Below, piece by piece: positions 41,631 to 52,016 of a DNA stretch of 52,016 bases (positions are counted from its first letter, which is position 1; every line of letters begins with the position of its first letter). The notes beneath the pieces are model-generated. The model was not told the DNA's origin. It saw nothing but the letters and a program-made list of their open reading frames with translations, and ran no database searches. Source of the DNA: Corallococcus carmarthensis (lineage in GTDB: Bacteria > Myxococcota > Myxococcia > Myxococcales > Myxococcaceae); the NCBI RefSeq assembly GCF_003611695.1, contig NZ_RAWE01000053.1:1-52016 (forward strand), written 5' to 3'. The translations under genes and the position numbers were made by a program.

Positions 41631-43547
41631 TCAAGGGACTTCCGTGCCGCTCGCCTTGTTCTGCGGGCCGCGCGTGGTGCGGATGATGAAGTCCGCGCTG
41701 TTCACGTTGGTGTCGTAGCTGTTGCCCTTCGCCGCGTCCGCGCCGCTGCCTTCCATGGTCGCGGCCGACGCGCCGGCGTTGGCCTTGCGCTCGTAGCTGC
41801 CGGCGGTGGCAGGAGCCCCGCTGACGGGGCTGTTGCCTTCGGCGGCGTTCGCCGTGCCGCCGAAGCCCAGCGTGTCCACCGCGTTGGTGTCGCCCGGGGT
41901 GGTGCCCATCGCAGCGGGGCCGATGCGGACATGGCCCGCGGTGGCGCTCATGGCGAAGACCGTGCCCCAGCTGCTGTCGGCGGTGACGGTGCCCGCGTAG
42001 CCGCTGGAGGTCAGCAGGTAGAAGCCGTGGGCCGCGATGCGCGCGGTGGAAGGCAGCGTGTAGGTGCCGGAGTAGGAGGGGCCGGTGGCGCTCTTGTACT
42101 GGAGCTTCCAGCCACCGATGTTCACCTCCGCGTTCGTCGGATTGTAGAGCTCCACGAACTCATCGCCCGCACCGGCCGGGCCCCCACCGGCGACCTCGCT
42201 GATGACGACGTGGTTCGTCGTGGGGCCGGCGGTGACCTGCGCCTGGGCGGACACGGACTGGCCGTTGAGCGTGGCCACGATGGTGCCCGTCGAACCGGAC
42301 GCGCCCGCGGTGAAGGTGAACTTCGCGGAGATTTCGTTGGCCGGCACCGTCACGGTGGCCGGCACGGTGCCCACGTTGCCCGTGGTGGACAGCGCCACGG
42401 TCGTGGCCGCCGCGGCCGGGATGTCCAGCGTCACGGTGACGTTCGCCGTCTGACCGGCGGACAGGGACACCGTCTCCGGGGACAGGTACGCCAGCGAGGC
42501 CGCCTCGGTCGCACCGAGCACGCGCACCGTGGCGGTGCGCGAGTCCCCACCCAGCGTGGCCGTCAGCGTCGCCTTGGCCGAACCCGCCGCCTCGTCCGCC
42601 GTCACGACCACCGGCGCCGAGCGCGAACCCGCCGGCACCGTCACCTGGCCGCCATTGGCCACGACCACCGAGGGGCTGGACGAGGAGACCTGGACCACGA
42701 CAGCCGTGGTGGCCTCGGCGCTCAGCGTGACCTCGAGCGGCTCCGGAATCGTCTCACCCGTGGTGCCCGAGCGCGCGAAGACCGCGGCCGGCTCCAGCGC
42801 GCTGAGCGTCACCGCGGTGCCCGCGTCAGTGCCCGTGCCCGCGTCGGTACCCGTGCCCGCGTCCGGAGCCGGGCCCGCGTCGATGGCGCCGCCGTCCGTC
42901 TCCGTGCCCGCGTCGGTACCCGTGCCCGCGTCCGTCTCCGTGCCCGCGTCGGTGCCCGTGCCCGCGTCAGTACCCGTGCCCGCGTCGGTGCCCGTGCCCG
43001 CGTCCGTCTCCGTGCCCGCGTCGGTGCCCGTGCCCGCGTCAGTACCCGTGCCCGCGTCAGTACCCGTGCCCGCGTCAGTGCCCGTGCCCGCGTCAGTGCC
43101 CGTGCCCGCGTCAGTGCCGGTGCCCGCGTCAGTGCCAGTGCCCGCGTCAGTCCCCGTGCCCGCGTCGACCGTGCCGGCGTCCGTCTCGGTGCCCGCGTCA
43201 GTCGTCGTGCCGGCGTCGGTCTCCGTGCCCGCGTCGATGGTGCCCGCGTCCGTCTCAGTACCGGCGTCCGTCTCAGTACCGGCGTCCGTCTCAGTACCGG
43301 CGTCCGTCTCCGTGCCCGCGTCAGTGCCCGCGTCGGTGTTGGTGCCCGCGTCGGTCGTGGGCGTGGTCACCTGACAGCTGTTGTTGCAGCGATCGCCTTC
43401 CGTGCGATTGCCGTCGTCGCACGCTTCGCCGCTCTCGATGATGCCGTTGCCGCAGACAGGGTTCTTGTCGTCATCACCACCGCACGCCGACAACACCAAC
43501 AGCACCGCTGATAAAGGGACCAGCAGGTGCCGGGAAGACCAGGACAT
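41631..43547 (-). CDS. TDAG-repeat lipoprotein with Myxococcus Cys-rich repeat and lamin-tail domain
   Basis: A 638-residue surface lipoprotein (LVLSAC, Cys22). Residues ~30-60 form one Cys-rich DUF4215-type repeat ([16 protein letters not shown]...CNNSC). Residues 65-244 are about 30 copies of DAG in six-residue units. Residues ~245-420 look like Ig-like domains with Ala/Thr/Val-rich strands. Residues ~430-620 match a lamin-tail domain ([33 protein letters not shown]), often found in secreted nucleases and surface proteins. ATG 43547 has GGAG six bases upstream. The function is unknown; adhesion or surface presentation is plausible. It is probably monocistronic, with a hairpin after the stop. 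Confidence 0.85.
   Translation of the reverse strand: MSWSSRHLLVPLSAVLLVLSACGGDDDKNPVCGNGIIESGEACDDGNRTEGDRCNNSCQVTTPTTDAGTNTDAGTDAGTETDAGTETDAGTETDAGTETDAGTIDAGTETDAGTTTDAGTETDAGTVDAGTGTDAGTGTDAGTGTDAGTGTDAGTGTDAGTGTDAGTGTDAGTGTDAGTETDAGTGTDAGTGTDAGTGTDAGTETDAGTGTDAGTETDGGAIDAGPAPDAGTGTDAGTGTDAGTAVTLSALEPAAVFARSGTTGETIPEPLEVTLSAEATTAVVVQVSSSSPSVVVANGGQVTVPAGSRSAPVVVTADEAAGSAKATLTATLGGDSRTATVRVLGATEAASLAYLSPETVSLSAGQTANVTVTLDIPAAAATTVALSTTGNVGTVPATVTVPANEISAKFTFTAGASGSTGTIVATLNGQSVSAQAQVTAGPTTNHVVISEVAGGGPAGAGDEFVELYNPTNAEVNIGGWKLQYKSATGPSYSGTYTLPSTARIAAHGFYLLTSSGYAGTVTADSSWGTVFAMSATAGHVRIGPAAMGTTPGDTNAVDTLGFGGTANAAEGNSPVSGAPATAGSYERKANAGASAATMEGSGADAAKGNSYDTNVNSADFIIRTTRGPQNKASGTEVP
42816..43355 (-). 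repeat. long tandem array of 18-base units encoding [12 protein letters not shown]
   Basis: Encodes residues 65-244 of the lipoprotein. The plus strand repeats GTGCCCGCGTCAGTGCCC with small changes; several neighbouring copies are identical. All units are multiples of three, so copy-number changes keep the frame. Confidence 0.92.
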
Positions 43548-43707
43548 GGAGACTCCGTGTTGAGTACTGAGCCCCCCTGCAAACCACAAAATTACAGGCC
43601 GACGCAAACGCCGCCCGGTGACTTCTGGCTCACACCATGGGAACCCGCCAGGTCACCGATTTCTCAGGACCTGACAGCACGGGTGGGTCACCAGAACCGC
43701 CGCGGTT

Positions 43708-44670
43708 TCAGCGTGGAGTCACGGGGGTTTGCGTGGAGGTCGAAGCCTCCAATCCATGAGCATCCAGGAAGCCCCGAACGCGCTGCGCGATCTCCGTCCC
43801 GGCCTCCAGAAGCCCCGCGTGGCCGGCGTCATCCACCTGGAGCCAGTCGGCCTGGGGCAGCGCGCGGTGCAGCCGCTGCACTTCCGACAGGGGCACGAGG
43901 ACGTCATCGGTCGCGGCGATGATCAGCACGGGCACCCGGATGGACGGCAGGACGTCCCAGGCGTGGCCCTCCGTGAGGCCTCGCAGCGTGCGCCAATAGG
44001 CCTGCGCGCTCATGTGGTAGAGCGCATCCAGGAACTCGGCGATGTCCTCTCGCGGAGCCCGGGCCCGCAGCGCGCCCACGGCCCGGGCCAGCGGATCCGC
44101 CAGCGGGCTGGCGATGAAGGCCTTCACCGCGGGAGCCACCACCGGCACCCAGGGCGTTCCGGCGGCCAGGACCCCCTTCGCGGCGGACAGCGCGGCGCGG
44201 GAGCTCCAGCGCGGATCCGCCGAACCCGGCACGCCCGCCGTCCCCGCGATGAGCGTCATGGACGGCACCAGGTCCGGGCGCCGGCGATACAGCTCCAGCA
44301 GGATGCGCACGCCCATGGAGAAGGCGATGTGGTGCGGTGGCCGGCCGTCGCCGCGTGCCATGGCCGCCTCGGTGACGCGCTCCAGGTCGTCCACGTGCAC
44401 CTGCACGCGGTAGTCCCCGTCGCGCGACTCCTCGCTCATGCCGTGCCCGCGGTAGTCCCAGTGCACCACGCGGTGGTCCTGCTCCAGGTCCGCGACGAGG
44501 TGACGCCAGAAGTTCTCCGACGTGCCGATGCCGTTGGTCAGCAGCACCGTGGGGCGGCCCGCGAGCAGCGCGTCGCGGCCTTCCTCCGGCATGCCCGAGC
44601 TGTGGGTGTGGACCGCCACCCGGGTGCCATCCGGGGCGGAGACGAGGTGCGTGGCGCGGAGATAGGGCAT
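43708..44670 (-). CDS. alpha/beta-fold hydrolase
   Basis: A 320-residue cytoplasmic hydrolase. The oxyanion region is LLTNGIGTSENFW, nucleophile Ser118 sits in IAFSMG (a variant of GxSxG with Ala at the first Gly), acid Asp255/256 in AATDDVLVP, and His284 in DDAGHAGLL. WDYRGHGMSEES is the typical pre-nucleophile strand. A lid-like helical insert lies at ~150-235. ATG 44670 is chosen as the start of homology; the open frame continues to 44784 with low-complexity codons only. It diverges from the PhyH gene with 113 bases between starts. The substrate is unknown. Confidence 0.87.
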   Translation of the reverse strand: MPYLRATHLVSAPDGTRVAVHTHSSGMPEEGRDALLAGRPTVLLTNGIGTSENFWRHLVADLEQDHRVVHWDYRGHGMSEESRDGDYRVQVHVDDLERVTEAAMARGDGRPPHHIAFSMGVRILLELYRRRPDLVPSMTLIAGTAGVPGSADPRWSSRAALSAAKGVLAAGTPWVPVVAPAVKAFIASPLADPLARAVGALRARAPREDIAEFLDALYHMSAQAYWRTLRGLTEGHAWDVLPSIRVPVLIIAATDDVLVPLSEVQRLHRALPQADWLQVDDAGHAGLLEAGTEIAQRVRGFLDAHGLEASTSTQTPVTPR

Positions 44671-44783
44671 CCACGCCCACCATGCGGCCGGGCAGGCACG
44701 GGCGCAAGGGCGGACGGCCCCTCCCGCGGGCGCGCCCTCCCCCGCCCGCACGACCGGGCTGGACGCGCACGGGCCTCCACGCA

Positions 44784-45593
44784 ATGGTGCAACGGATGCT
44801 CAGCGTGGAGGCGGAAGGGTTGGACGTGGCGGCCGTGCTCGCCCACTACGAGGCGCACGGCTTCGCGCACCTGGGCCGCGTGCTGGACGACGCGGGCGTG
44901 GAGGCCCTGCGCGAGCGGGCGGACGACCTGATGCTCGGCCGCGTGGTGTATCCGGGGATGTTCTTCCAGCCGGATGCCACCACCGGACGCTACGAGGACG
45001 CGCCGCTGGGGCTGGGCTGGCAGGGGCCGTCCCTGGAGTACCGCAAGCTGGAGAAGCTGGAGAAGGATCCGCGCTTCCTCGCGTGGCTGGAGAACCCGCT
45101 GTTCGAGCGGATCACCCGCGCGCGCATCCCCGGCGACATCGTCCTGTACCGCGCCATCCTCTTCCACAAGGGGCCCGCGGGCGGCAGCAACCTGCCCTTC
45201 CACCAGGACGGCGGAAAGCTGTGGGGCCTCACGCGAGAGCCGGACCTCCAAATCTGGACCGCGCTGGACGACGCGCCGGAGGGCGGCGGCTGTCTGGAGG
45301 TCATCCCCGGCAGCCACCGCGCCGGACTGGTGACGGCGCTGGGTGGCGTGATTCCCCCGGACCGCGTGGAGGCGGCGGACGTGGAGGCCCACGTGGTGTC
45401 CCTGCCGGTGCGGGCCGGGGAGGCGCTGCTCGTGCACAACCACGTCTGGCACCGCTCCGGACGCGGCAGGCCCGGCCAGCGGCGGCGCGCGTTCTCCGCC
45501 TGCTACATGAGCGCGGACACCACCTGCGTGCGCAAGAAGAAGGCCCCGCGCGTCTTTCCTCCGGTGTTCCGCCACCCGGTGCGCGGCGGCTGA
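44784..45593 (+). CDS. phytanoyl-CoA dioxygenase-family (PhyH) Fe(II)/2-oxoglutarate oxygenase
   Basis: A 269-residue oxygenase. N-terminal HYEAHGFAHLGRVLDDAGVEALR is typical of PhyH proteins. The metal triad begins with His140-x-Asp142 in LPFHQDGG, and the distal His is His220 or His223 in VHNHVWHRSG. GGGCLEVIPGSHRAG is the conserved strand before it. It should couple 2-oxoglutarate and oxygen to hydroxylate an unknown substrate. Start choice is uncertain between ATG 44784 and ATG 44796; neither has a good ribosome binding site. Twenty bases separate it from the WbqC-family gene, suggesting a two-gene unit. Confidence 0.88.
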   Translation: MVQRMLSVEAEGLDVAAVLAHYEAHGFAHLGRVLDDAGVEALRERADDLMLGRVVYPGMFFQPDATTGRYEDAPLGLGWQGPSLEYRKLEKLEKDPRFLAWLENPLFERITRARIPGDIVLYRAILFHKGPAGGSNLPFHQDGGKLWGLTREPDLQIWTALDDAPEGGGCLEVIPGSHRAGLVTALGGVIPPDRVEAADVEAHVVSLPVRAGEALLVHNHVWHRSGRGRPGQRRRAFSACYMSADTTCVRKKKAPRVFPPVFRHPVRGG

Positions 45594-46401
45594 AAGGCCC
45601 TATCATCCGGGGCGTGTCCGGACACCCTGGAGTCCTCGTCGCCGAGCAGCCCCACTACCTGCCGTGGGTGGACTTCTACGAGCAGGTGGCGCGCGCCGGC
45701 ACGCTGGTGGTGCTGGATGACGTGCAGTGGCTCCGGCGGGGCTGGCAGCGCCGCACGCGCGTCGCCCTGCCCCACGGCGTGCCCACGCCGCCCCCGTCCG
45801 AACCGGGCTTCCAGTGGCTGTCCATCCCGCTGGAGGATCCGCACCGCGACACGCGCATCCGCGACCTGGCGGTGGACTCAAGCCAGCCCTGGGCGCGCAA
45901 GCACCTGCAGGCGCTGGTGACGCTCTACGGAGGCAGGCCCCACTTCCGCGCGCAGGTGCTGCCGCTGCTGGAGCCCTTCTACGACACCGCCGCGCGTGAG
46001 TCCGGACCGGGGTCGCTCTTGCGCGTGCTGCTGTCCAGCATGGCGCTGTTCCATGCACCGCTGGGCCTCACGCCGAACCTGGTGTGTTCGTCCACGCTGG
46101 AGCGCCGGGGCGAGGACAAGACGCAGCGGCTGGTGGAGTACTGCCTCCAGACGGGCGCGCACACGTACTACTCGGGGACGGGCTCCACGGTGTACCTGAA
46201 GCCCGAGCGCTTCCGCGAGGTGGACGTGCGCCTCTTGTGGCAGCGCTTCCGTCACCCGGACTACGCGCAGGGACGCGAGGGGCGCTTCGTGACGGGGCTG
46301 TCCATCGTCGACGTGCTGGCCAACGTGCCCGTGGAGACGGTGCGCACGTGGCTCCAGCCGTCGCCGTGGGGGCCGTTCGCGGGGGACGGCCCCCAGCCGC
46401 T

Positions 46402-48318
<1,917 letters not shown>

Positions 48319-48384
48319 CACGGCTCCGGCGGAGGGGGAGGTCACTCTACCCCACCGTCGTGTCAGCGGTGTTAACTTCGGGCC

Positions 48385-50046
48385 ATGAGCTTCTTCCAGG
48401 CGCCCCCCGGTCTAGGCAACCAGTACGACGACGACGCGTTCCTGCAGGGCTACCTCGCACGTACCCTGCCGGAGGAAATGTTCCGCTCACTCCAGGATGA
48501 CTTTCGCGAGCTGGGGGAGCTGGGAGGCAAGTACTTCTTCGAGTTCCAGCAGCGCGACCGGCTGAACGAGCCCGTCCTCACGCAGTGGAGCCCGTGGGGT
48601 CAGCGCATCGACCACATCGAGGTGTCGCCGCTGTGGAAGGAAGCGGAGGCGCTGACGGCGAAGAAGGGCCTGGTCGCGGTGGCGTACGAGCAGAAGAATG
48701 GCGCGCTCAGCCGCGTGCACCAGTTCGCGCTGAACTACCTGGTGCAGCCGTCGCTGGACGTCTATTCGTGTCCGCTGGCGATGACGGACGGCGCGGCGCG
48801 GTCGCTCCTGTCCCTGGGCAACCAGGCGCTCATCGACCACGCCCTGCCCCGCCTGACGTCGCGCGATCCGGCGACGTTCTGGACGTCGGGCCAGTGGATG
48901 ACGGAGCGCACGGGCGGCTCGGACGTGGGGCTGACGCTGACGGAGGCGCGGCAGTCCCCCGAGGGCTGGCGGCTGCACGGCACGAAGTGGTTCACGTCCG
49001 CGACGACGGCGCAGATGGCGCTGACGCTGGCGCGGCCCACGGGCAATGGCCCCGGCGGCAAGGGTCTGGCCCTCTTCTTCGTGGAGACGCGGGACGCGAA
49101 GGGCCAGCTCAATGGCATCCAGATCAACCGGCTGAAGGACAAGTTCGGGACGCGCAAGGTGCCCACGGCGGAGTTGACGCTGGACGGGACGCTGGCGGTG
49201 CCGGTGGCGGGGCTGACGGACGGCATCCGCAACATGGCGATGATGCTGAACGTGACGCGCACCTGGAACGCGATGGGCGCGACGTGGAGCATGCGCCGCG
49301 CGCTGGCGCTGGCGCACGATTACGCGAAGCGCCGGGTGCAGTTCGGCGCGCCGCTGTCGGAGAAGCCGCTGCACGTGGACACGCTGGCGGGGCTGGAGGC
49401 GGAGTTCCAGGCGGGCTTCCTGCTGGCGTTCCGCGGTGTGGAGCTGCTGGGCAAGCTGGAGACGCGCACGGCGACGGAGCAGGAGCAGTTGCTGCAGCGG
49501 CTGGTGACGCCGCTGGCGAAGCTGACCACGGGCCGGCAGGTGGTGCACATCACGTCGGAGGTGACGGAGTCCTTCGGCGGCGCGGGCTACGTGGAGGACA
49601 CGGGCCTGCCGCGCATCCAGGCCGACGCGCAGGTGCTGTCCATCTGGGAGGGCACGACGAACGTGCTGTCGCTGGATTCGCTGCGCGCGCTGGCGAAGGA
49701 AGGCACGCTGGAGGCGTTCTTCCACGAGGTGGAGGGCCGGCTGTCGAAGGTGTCGGACGCGGGCCTGCGGCCGTGCGTGCAGACGGCGCACGACGCGCTG
49801 GAGCACGCGCGGGCCTGGGTGTCCGGCGCGATGGCGAACCCCACCACGATGGAGGCCGGGGCGCGGCGCTTCTCGCTGACGCTGGGACGCACGCTGGAGC
49901 TGGCGCTCTTGAGCGAGCACGCGCAGTGGTGCCTGGAGCACGGGCACGGGCCGCGCAGCCGGGCGGCGGCGCGCCGGTTCCGGCAGAACGGCGTGGACCT
50001 CATCAAGGACGAAATCGACCTGGATGATTCGCGGCTCCTGGGCTGA
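48385..50046 (+). CDS. acyl-CoA dehydrogenase-family flavoprotein, AidB-like
   Basis: A 553-residue flavoenzyme of the acyl-CoA dehydrogenase superfamily, AidB branch. Signatures are PLAMTDGAARSLL in the N-terminal helical domain, TERTGGSDVGLT (flavin-binding strand), FFVETRD, RLKDKFGTRKVPTAELTLDG and ESFGGAGYVEDTGLPRIQADAQV...WEGTTNVLSLD. E. coli AidB is induced by alkylating agents and binds DNA. Here the C-terminus is only mildly basic, so a lipid or CoA substrate is equally possible. The gene diverges from the ATPase gene with 66 bases between starts and is followed 51 bases later by a PhyH dioxygenase. Confidence 0.9.
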   Translation: MSFFQAPPGLGNQYDDDAFLQGYLARTLPEEMFRSLQDDFRELGELGGKYFFEFQQRDRLNEPVLTQWSPWGQRIDHIEVSPLWKEAEALTAKKGLVAVAYEQKNGALSRVHQFALNYLVQPSLDVYSCPLAMTDGAARSLLSLGNQALIDHALPRLTSRDPATFWTSGQWMTERTGGSDVGLTLTEARQSPEGWRLHGTKWFTSATTAQMALTLARPTGNGPGGKGLALFFVETRDAKGQLNGIQINRLKDKFGTRKVPTAELTLDGTLAVPVAGLTDGIRNMAMMLNVTRTWNAMGATWSMRRALALAHDYAKRRVQFGAPLSEKPLHVDTLAGLEAEFQAGFLLAFRGVELLGKLETRTATEQEQLLQRLVTPLAKLTTGRQVVHITSEVTESFGGAGYVEDTGLPRIQADAQVLSIWEGTTNVLSLDSLRALAKEGTLEAFFHEVEGRLSKVSDAGLRPCVQTAHDALEHARAWVSGAMANPTTMEAGARRFSLTLGRTLELALLSEHAQWCLEHGHGPRSRAAARRFRQNGVDLIKDEIDLDDSRLLG

Positions 50047-50097
50047 AGCCTCGCGACAGGTGCATGTGGCTGGCGCCCCCGTTAAGAAGCGGGCGCC

Positions 50098-50841
50098 ATG
50101 TCCGTCCTGAGTCCCGAGCAGAGCCAGCGCTTCGCCACCGATGGGTATCTCGTCCTGCCGTCCTTCGTGGAGAGCGGGACGTGTGAGCGGATGCGGGCCG
50201 TCATCCAGGAGCAGCTCGCGTCCGGTGACGGCCCGGTGGAGTACGAGGCCGACGTGGCCTACCCGGGTTCCCCGGCGAGCCTGACGGATGAAGGCGGCCG
50301 GACGGTGCGGCGGTTGTTGAAGGCCCATGGACGCTCGCCCCTGTTCGCGGCGTGGTTCGACGACGCGCGGATGGCGGAGGCGCTGGGGCAGTTGCTGGAC
50401 GGGCCGGTGGTGCAGGCGCGGGCGCATCACAACTGCGTGATGACGAAGCAGCCGCGCTTCTCCTCGGACACGGGATGGCACCAGGACGTGCGCTACTGGT
50501 CCTTCACGAAGCCGGAGCTGATCTCCACCTGGTTGGCATTGGGCACGGAGACGCCGGAGAACGGCGGACTGAAGGTGCTGCCCGGAACGCACCGGATGAA
50601 GTTCGAGCCGGAGCGCTACGACGCGAAGCTGTTCCTGCGGCCGGAGCTTCCGGAGAACGCGGCGCTCATGGATGGCGCGAAGTACGTGCGGCTGTCCCCC
50701 GGGGACGTGCTGCTCTTCCACGCGCGGCTGTTCCACGCGGCGAGCCGGAACCACACGACGGACACGAAGTACTCCGTGGTGGCCACGTACCGCAGGACGG
50801 ACAACCAGCCCGTCACGGGCTCACGTTCCGCGAGGGATTGA
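50098..50841 (+). CDS. phytanoyl-CoA dioxygenase-family (PhyH) oxygenase
   Basis: A 247-residue Fe(II)/2-oxoglutarate oxygenase. Metal ligands are His128-x-Asp130 in WHQDVRYW and the distal His208 or His213 in LLFHARLFHAASRN, whose Arg217 probably binds 2-oxoglutarate. GGLKVLPGTHRM is the usual strand motif. It belongs to a different subgroup from the PhyH gene at 44784, with little similarity outside the motifs. It lies 51 bases after the AidB-like gene on the same strand, which hints at a shared lipid pathway, though that is speculation. Confidence 0.9.
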   Translation: MSVLSPEQSQRFATDGYLVLPSFVESGTCERMRAVIQEQLASGDGPVEYEADVAYPGSPASLTDEGGRTVRRLLKAHGRSPLFAAWFDDARMAEALGQLLDGPVVQARAHHNCVMTKQPRFSSDTGWHQDVRYWSFTKPELISTWLALGTETPENGGLKVLPGTHRMKFEPERYDAKLFLRPELPENAALMDGAKYVRLSPGDVLLFHARLFHAASRNHTTDTKYSVVATYRRTDNQPVTGSRSARD

Positions 50842-50855
50842 GGGCTGTATTTGAA

Positions 50856-50899
50856 AAGGAATGAGGATGCCGCGTCCGGACAAAGAAAGACGCGGCATC
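50856..50899 (-). terminator. 11-bp perfect hairpin between convergent genes
   Basis: GATGCCGCGTC at 50866-50876 pairs with GACGCGGCATC at 50889-50899. Read on the minus strand it is followed by CTCATTCCTTTTC, a usable U-rich tail, so it mainly serves the histone-like gene. The stem may also stop the PhyH transcript. Confidence 0.7.
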
Positions 50900-50912
50900 A
50901 GGTCCGACGGAA

Positions 50913-51668
50913 CTACTTCGCGGCCTGCGTGAGGGCGTCTTCCACGTAGCGGACGCCCTTCGCGGTGATGGCCTTGCCCTTCTTGGTGTCCTGGGCGTAG
51001 CCCGCGTGCAGGCGCAGGGCCTTGGCGGCGTTCGGGGCGGCGTACGTCACGCCCAGGCCGCTCCAGAAGCGCGACGTCGTTCCGGACGTCACTTCCACGT
51101 CCAGCGCCTTCGCCAGGTACAGCGGGATCAGCGACCGCAGGAGCTGGTCCTTCTCCTTGCCGGCGGTGACCAGGTCCTTCTGGCGCGCGTGGCTCCGCAG
51201 CGCGGCTTCCAGCACCGACACCGCGTCCTCGCTCGCGGTCCCGGACGTGGCCGCCTTCTTCGCGGCGGGCGCCTTCTTCGCGGCGCTCTTCTTGCGCGCG
51301 GGCGCGGCCTTCTTCGCGGCCGGGGCCTTCTTCGCGGCGCTCTTCTTGCCCGCGGCCTTCTTCGCCTTGGGCGCCGTCTTGCGGCGGGCTGCCTGAGCCA
51401 GTTCCATACGCCCCTCGAAGGGAATCTCCACCACCGTCGCGTCCACCTGGCGCTCCGGCATCGCGTTGCGCAGAGACTCGATCACCTCATGCACGGACGC
51501 GCGCGGAGGCTCCGAGTGCACCGGGCGGGAGACGCGGGTCTGCTGCGGCTCGCTCACGGGCGGCTTGCCCTGCGCGTAGTACCGCACCCAATCGCTCGCC
51601 TCCTCCACCACTTCCGACAGGCCTACGCGATCGAGCAGCGACCCCAACCACCGAAGACTGTTGCGCAC
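50913..51668 (-). CDS. histone H1-like Lys/Ala-rich protein
   Basis: A 251-residue protein with a eukaryote histone H1-like central segment. Residues 95-140 are repeats of KKA, KKS and AAKKAPAAKK, a typical DNA-binding low-complexity tail. Residues 1-90 contain a helical start (SLRWLGSLLDRVGLSEVVEEASDWVRYYAQG) and a short folded part (VHEVIESLRNAMPERQVDATVVEIPFEGRMELAQ). Residues 145-251 look folded and helical (VLEAALRSHARQKDLVTAGKEKDQLLRSLIPLYLAKAL). GTG 51668 has GGGAGG nine bases upstream. It is probably a nucleoid-associated or DNA-bound regulator. Confidence 0.82.
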   Translation of the reverse strand: MRNSLRWLGSLLDRVGLSEVVEEASDWVRYYAQGKPPVSEPQQTRVSRPVHSEPPRASVHEVIESLRNAMPERQVDATVVEIPFEGRMELAQAARRKTAPKAKKAAGKKSAAKKAPAAKKAAPARKKSAAKKAPAAKKAATSGTASEDAVSVLEAALRSHARQKDLVTAGKEKDQLLRSLIPLYLAKALDVEVTSGTTSRFWSGLGVTYAAPNAAKALRLHAGYAQDTKKGKAITAKGVRYVEDALTQAAK

Positions 51669-51724
51669 TTGGAGAACCCTCCCGTTCTGATCCACGCTAC
51701 TACACTCCGGACAGACGCAACCTA

Positions 51725-51738
51725 TATCGCTAGCAATA
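51725..51738. promoter_or_regulatory. near-palindrome upstream of the histone-like gene
   Basis: TATCGCTAGCAATA is a 14-base palindrome with one mismatched pair, centred on GCTAGC, in an AT-richer patch about 57 bases before the GTG start. It is a candidate operator or part of the promoter; no protein can be assigned. Confidence 0.35.
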
Positions 51739-51829
51739 CGGGTTGTTCCATGCCCCCGTGGGTCTTCTAAACCCTGTACCCGCGGATCACAGGAACAGAC
51801 GTGCAGATGTAGCGCGATGTTCCTCCGCT

Positions 51830-52016
51830 TCACTGACGCACGGACACCACGCTGCGCGTCTTCACGTTCGTCACCTTCCCCGAGCGCTCCAGCATCCCCT
51901 CCCCCACGAGGAACAGCGCGCCGTGGATCTCCTGCCTGCACCGCGCATACACGTCCGAGGGCACCACCAGGTTCGCGATCCCCGTCTCGTCCTCCAACGA
52001 GATGAAGCAGATCCCC
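51830..52016 (-). CDS. C-terminal end of a DnaE2-type (error-prone) DNA polymerase III alpha subunit, truncated by window
   Basis: The last 61 codons before TGA 51830-51832 read ICFISLEDETGIANLVVPSD..., then LFLVGEGMLERSGKVTNVK. This matches the OB-fold domain at the end of DnaE2-type polymerases (pattern FxxLEDETGxxNxVV). The protein should take part in damage-induced mutagenesis. The rest lies beyond the right edge. The ending SVVSVRQ is short compared with relatives that extend further, so the family is clearer than the exact subtype. Confidence 0.75.
   Translation of the reverse strand, partial: GICFISLEDETGIANLVVPSDVYARCRQEIHGALFLVGEGMLERSGKVTNVKTRSVVSVRQ

Noticed and set aside
42816-43355. 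CRISPR-like repeat array
   Set aside because: Units of 18 bases run without spacers and stay in frame with a coding gene; it is a codon repeat.
40749-43511. 920-codon plus-strand frame over exonuclease III and the TDAG gene
   Set aside because: Its repeats (ARV and similar) are the complement of the TDAG array; the minus strand has the lipobox, the Cys-rich repeat and the lamin-tail domain.

Overview
The window is GC-rich DNA with long, tightly packed genes, GTG and TTG starts, and lipoproteins carrying Asp-Ala-Gly (TDAG) linkers. One protein ends in a MYXO-CTERM-like tail, another in a Lys/Ala histone-like segment, and there are many secreted hydrolases. Together these point to a myxobacterium (Myxococcales), most likely a Myxococcus or Corallococcus relative. 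The genus is an inference.

Layout. 1-9120: the tail of a small membrane protein, a CPA2-type cation/proton antiporter, a secreted polymer-forming-like protein, an isochorismatase-fold hydrolase, a secreted sugar-dehydrogenase-like beta-propeller with a sorting tail, a WD40 protein, a secreted amidohydrolase and a membrane-anchored SRPBCC protein with a poly-Ala tail. 9134-10813: an M1-type metallopeptidase lipoprotein.

10914-29832 is the most striking region: an unbroken minus-strand run of twelve genes that looks like a complete beta-glucan utilisation locus. In transcription order it holds a CBM-like lipoprotein, a ROK regulator, a GH16 beta-glucanase lipoprotein, an oligopeptide/oligosaccharide ABC transporter (solute-binding lipoprotein, DppB-type permease, a DppC-DppD fusion, a DppF-type ATPase), a GH1 beta-glucosidase, a glycoside hydrolase fused to a predicted outer-membrane beta-barrel, two lipoproteins, and a giant GH3 enzyme with three discoidin-type domains. 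From ROK to the barrel fusion nearly every stop and start overlap (usually 4 bases), so the genes are probably translationally coupled. The likely pathway is cleavage of a beta-1,3-type glucan at the cell surface (GH16, GH3), passage through the outer membrane (the barrel fusion is the candidate), capture and import by the ABC transporter, and cytoplasmic cleavage by GH1. ROK probably senses the product, and an inverted repeat upstream of the first gene is a candidate operator.

29833-30355 has no convincing gene. 30356-37722 is an apparently lower-GC island: a Cys-rich lipoprotein, a 2159-residue exported RHS/YD-repeat protein whose C-terminal domain contains an HExxH motif, and a small lipoprotein three bases downstream, in the position usual for an immunity gene.

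37854-52016: a response regulator paired with a double KaiC ATPase, a lysophosphatidate acyltransferase and exonuclease III, a TDAG-repeat/lamin-tail lipoprotein, an alpha/beta hydrolase divergent from a PhyH-type dioxygenase, a WbqC-family protein converging on an AAA ATPase, an AidB-like acyl-CoA dehydrogenase with a second PhyH dioxygenase, a histone H1-like protein, and the C-terminus of a DnaE2-type DNA polymerase running off the right edge.
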